This document shows positions 62,311 through 64,000 of a stretch of DNA of 64,000 nucleotides, in pieces. Below the pieces are notes generated by a model, which saw nothing but the letters and a program-made list of their open reading frames with translations, was not told where the DNA came from and did no database searches. This DNA comes from Streptomyces vilmorinianum (GTDB lineage Bacteria > Actinomycetota > Actinomycetes > Streptomycetales > Streptomycetaceae). The stretch is taken from positions 934,501 through 998,500 of the forward strand of contig NZ_CP040244.1 in the NCBI RefSeq assembly GCF_005517195.1, given 5' to 3'. The position numbers and the translations under genes are program-made. How positions within the stretch are numbered: position 1 is the first letter of the stretch; each line of letters begins with the position of its first letter.

Positions 62311-63678
62311 GTGGCTGCTGATCTGTCTCAGATCGTCAAGGCGTACGACGTCCGCGGGGTGGTGCCGGACCAGTGGGACGAGACGCTCGCCGAGCTGTTC
62401 GGTGCGGCGTTCGTCCAGGTGACAGGCGCACAGGCGATCGTCGTCGGTCACGACATGCGGCCCTCGTCCCCAGGCCTGTCGGCCGCCTTCTCCCGTGGCG
62501 CGGCCCGCCTCGGCGCAGACGTCACCCTGATCGGGCTCTGCTCGACGGACCAGCTGTACTTCGCCTCCGGCCGGCTGAACCTGCCCGGCGCGATGTTCAC
62601 CGCCTCGCACAACCCCGCCCAGTACAACGGCATCAAGATGTGCCGCGCGGGCGCCGCCCCCGTCGGCCAGGACACCGGCCTCTCCGAGATTCGCGCGCTG
62701 GCCGAGCGGTGGTCGGAGCAGGGCGCGCCCGAGGCGGCCGCGACCCCCGGCACGATCACCGAGCAGGACACCCTCGACGACTACGCCGCGCACCTGAAGG
62801 CGCTGGTCGACCTCACCGCGATCCGCCCCCTGAAGGTCGTCGTGGACGCGGGCAACGGCATGGGCGGCCACACCGTCCCCACCGTCTTCGAGGGCCTCCC
62901 CCTGGACCTCGTACCGATGTACTTCGAGCTCGACGGCACCTTCCCGAACCACGAGGCCAACCCCCTCGACCCGAAGAACATCGTCGACCTCCAGGCCCGC
63001 GTCCGCGCCGAGGGCGCCGACCTCGGCCTCGCCTTCGACGGAGACGCCGACCGCTGCTTCGTCGTCGACGAGCGCGGCGAGGCCGTCTCCCCGTCCGCGA
63101 TCACGGCGCTCGTCGCCGCGCGCGAGCTCGCGAAGACCCCCGGCGGCACGATCATCCACAACCTGATCACCTCCTGGTCCGTCCCCGAGGTCGTGCGCGA
63201 GAACGGCGGCACGCCGGTCCGCACCCGCGTCGGTCACTCCTTCATCAAGGAGGAGATGGCGAAGACGGGCGCGATCTTCGGCGGCGAGCACTCGGCGCAC
63301 TACTACTTCAAGGACTTCTGGAACGCCGATACGGGCATGCTCGCCGCGCTCCACGTCCTCGCCGCCCTCGGCGGCCAGGACGGCACGCTGTCGGAGCTGG
63401 TCTCGGTGTACGACCGCTACGCCGCCTCCGGCGAGATCAACTCCACGGTCGCCGACCAGGCCGGCCGTATGGCGGCCGTCAAGGCGGCCTACGCCGGTCA
63501 GGACGGCGTCACCCTCGACGAGCTGGACGGCCTGACGGTGGCGGCGGACGACTGGTGGTTCAACCTGCGCCCCTCCAACACCGAGCCGCTGCTGCGCCTG
63601 AACGTGGAGGCCCGCGAGGAGGCCACCATGGCCAAGATCCGCGACGAGGCCCTGGCCCTGGTCCGCGCGACGGACTGA
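62311..63678 (+). CDS. manB: Phosphomannomutase/phosphoglucomutase
   Basis: 455 residues, alpha-D-phosphohexomutase. Active-site Ser 99 in MFTASHNPAQYNGIKM, magnesium loop LAFDGDADRCFVVDE, sugar-binding FGGEHSAHYYFKDFW, phosphate-binding LRPSNTEPLLRLN. Interconverts mannose-6-P and mannose-1-P (probably also glucose), feeding GDP-mannose. GTG 62311 with GGAGGG 8 bases upstream. With the nucleotidyltransferase at 49423 it completes the mannose branch. Confidence 0.95.
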   Translation: MAADLSQIVKAYDVRGVVPDQWDETLAELFGAAFVQVTGAQAIVVGHDMRPSSPGLSAAFSRGAARLGADVTLIGLCSTDQLYFASGRLNLPGAMFTASHNPAQYNGIKMCRAGAAPVGQDTGLSEIRALAERWSEQGAPEAAATPGTITEQDTLDDYAAHLKALVDLTAIRPLKVVVDAGNGMGGHTVPTVFEGLPLDLVPMYFELDGTFPNHEANPLDPKNIVDLQARVRAEGADLGLAFDGDADRCFVVDERGEAVSPSAITALVAARELAKTPGGTIIHNLITSWSVPEVVRENGGTPVRTRVGHSFIKEEMAKTGAIFGGEHSAHYYFKDFWNADTGMLAALHVLAALGGQDGTLSELVSVYDRYAASGEINSTVADQAGRMAAVKAAYAGQDGVTLDELDGLTVAADDWWFNLRPSNTEPLLRLNVEAREEATMAKIRDEALALVRATD

Positions 63679-63701
63679 CCGCGGCCCGGCCAATGTCCCT
63701 C

Positions 63702-63748
63702 GCCGGGGGAACGGGGCGGGCGCCGAGCCGCGCGCCCCGTCCCCCGGC
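63702..63748 (+). terminator. Hairpin after manB
   Basis: GCCGGGGGAACGGGGCG pairs with CGCCCCGTCCCCCGGC, one bulged A, around a 14-base loop. It lies 24 bases after the manB stop and 60 before the next start, so it may only partly terminate. Confidence 0.65.
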
Positions 63749-63806
63749 GGTAGGCTGACCTGGCCCAAAGGGCAGCATCATCATCGTTTGTTCGAAGGGA
63801 CACCTC

Positions 63807-63989
63807 ATGCCGCTCGAAGCCGGCCTCCTGGAGATCCTGGCCTGCCCGGCCTGCCACGCGCCGCTGAACGACCGCACCGCGGCCGAGACCCCCGAACTGA
63901 TCTGCACGAGCGCCGACTGCGGCCTCGCCTACCCGGTCCGCGACGGCATCCCGGTCCTCCTGGTCGACGAGGCCCGCCGCCCGAACTGA
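63807..63989 (+). CDS. Trm112-family zinc-ribbon protein
   Basis: 60 residues. Two CxxC-like pairs (CPAC at 13-16 and CTSADC at 33-38) and the C-terminal YPVRDGIPVLLVDEAR are the Trm112 fold. In eukaryotes these activate methyltransferases; bacterial members often neighbour cell-wall sugar genes. ATG 63807 has GAAGGG upstream. Confidence 0.92.
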   Translation: MPLEAGLLEILACPACHAPLNDRTAAETPELICTSADCGLAYPVRDGIPVLLVDEARRPN

Positions 63990-64000
63990 AGCGGCCCGCA

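Noticed and set aside
1..64000. TTA codons that would mark bldA-dependent genes
   Set aside because: Every TTA (or its complement) that I found inside an assigned gene was out of frame; a codon count by program should confirm.
1..64000. tRNA, rRNA, riboswitch or intact mobile element
   Set aside because: No cloverleaf, rRNA-like conserved segment or paired insertion-sequence ends were noticed; the only transposase text is the 2268-2543 fragment.

Overview
The window is chromosomal DNA from a Streptomyces or very close relative. GC is very high, GTG and TTG starts are frequent, and many genes overlap by 4 to 8 bases. It carries whiB, a SigF/SigB-type sigma factor with partner-switching proteins, five LytR-CpsA-Psr (LCP) proteins, F420 biosynthesis genes and DUF3499/DUF5719 proteins. 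I saw no rRNA, tRNA, CRISPR array, intact insertion sequence or prophage.

Layout. (1) Positions 1-6.0 kb look like a worn accessory junction: a leucine-rich-repeat-variant gene broken by one base, a phosphotransferase, an IS5-type transposase tail, an ArsR-type regulator divergent from an MFS exporter with a perfect inverted repeat between them, a DinB-like gene and a racemase tail. (2) 6.1-17.8 kb is a polysaccharide locus: CelD-type acyltransferase, GT2 glycosyltransferase, polysaccharide deacetylase, two membrane proteins, a GH26-like hydrolase, a lipoprotein, and on the other strand a Wzx-type flippase and a DegT-type aminotransferase. (3) 17.9-20.0 kb is a stress sigma factor divergent from a STAS antagonist and an anti-sigma-like ATPase. 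(4) 20.1-24.2 kb is a four-gene operon of exported proteins; the first and last carry LPKTG and LAETG sorting signals and share a repeated two-cysteine domain. (5) 24.3-28.6 kb holds a POT peptide transporter and an OmpR-type two-component system whose two genes are separated by an unusual repeat array.

(6) 28.6-64 kb matches, as far as I remember gene order, the conserved actinobacterial block seen in Mycobacterium tuberculosis around purK/purE-fadE25-LCP-manC-fbiB/fbiA-whiB2-manB. It contains GtrA, purK, purE, two M19 dipeptidase-family genes (the second with lost catalytic residues), UDP-glucose dehydrogenase, acyl-CoA dehydrogenase, five LCP genes, a hotdog thioesterase, an ExoA-like glycosyltransferase, a TIGR03089 protein, a PGRP-type amidase, a sugar-1-phosphate nucleotidyltransferase, an AlkA-like glycosylase, fbiB and fbiA, cysteine dioxygenase, whiB, a 1224-residue glycosyltransferase with a Tyr/Gln-rich tail, a DUF5719 protein, a metallopeptidase-like protein, DUF3499, phosphomannomutase and a Trm112-like protein.

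Common theme: much of the window builds, exports, anchors or remodels envelope glycopolymers. Sugar-nucleotide supply (ManB, nucleotidyltransferase, UDP-glucose dehydrogenase), glycosyltransferases, a flippase, LCP ligases and an amidase sit together, with developmental regulators interspersed. The least described pieces are the sortase-signal operon, the 6-18 kb polysaccharide locus and the repeat array inside the two-component operon.
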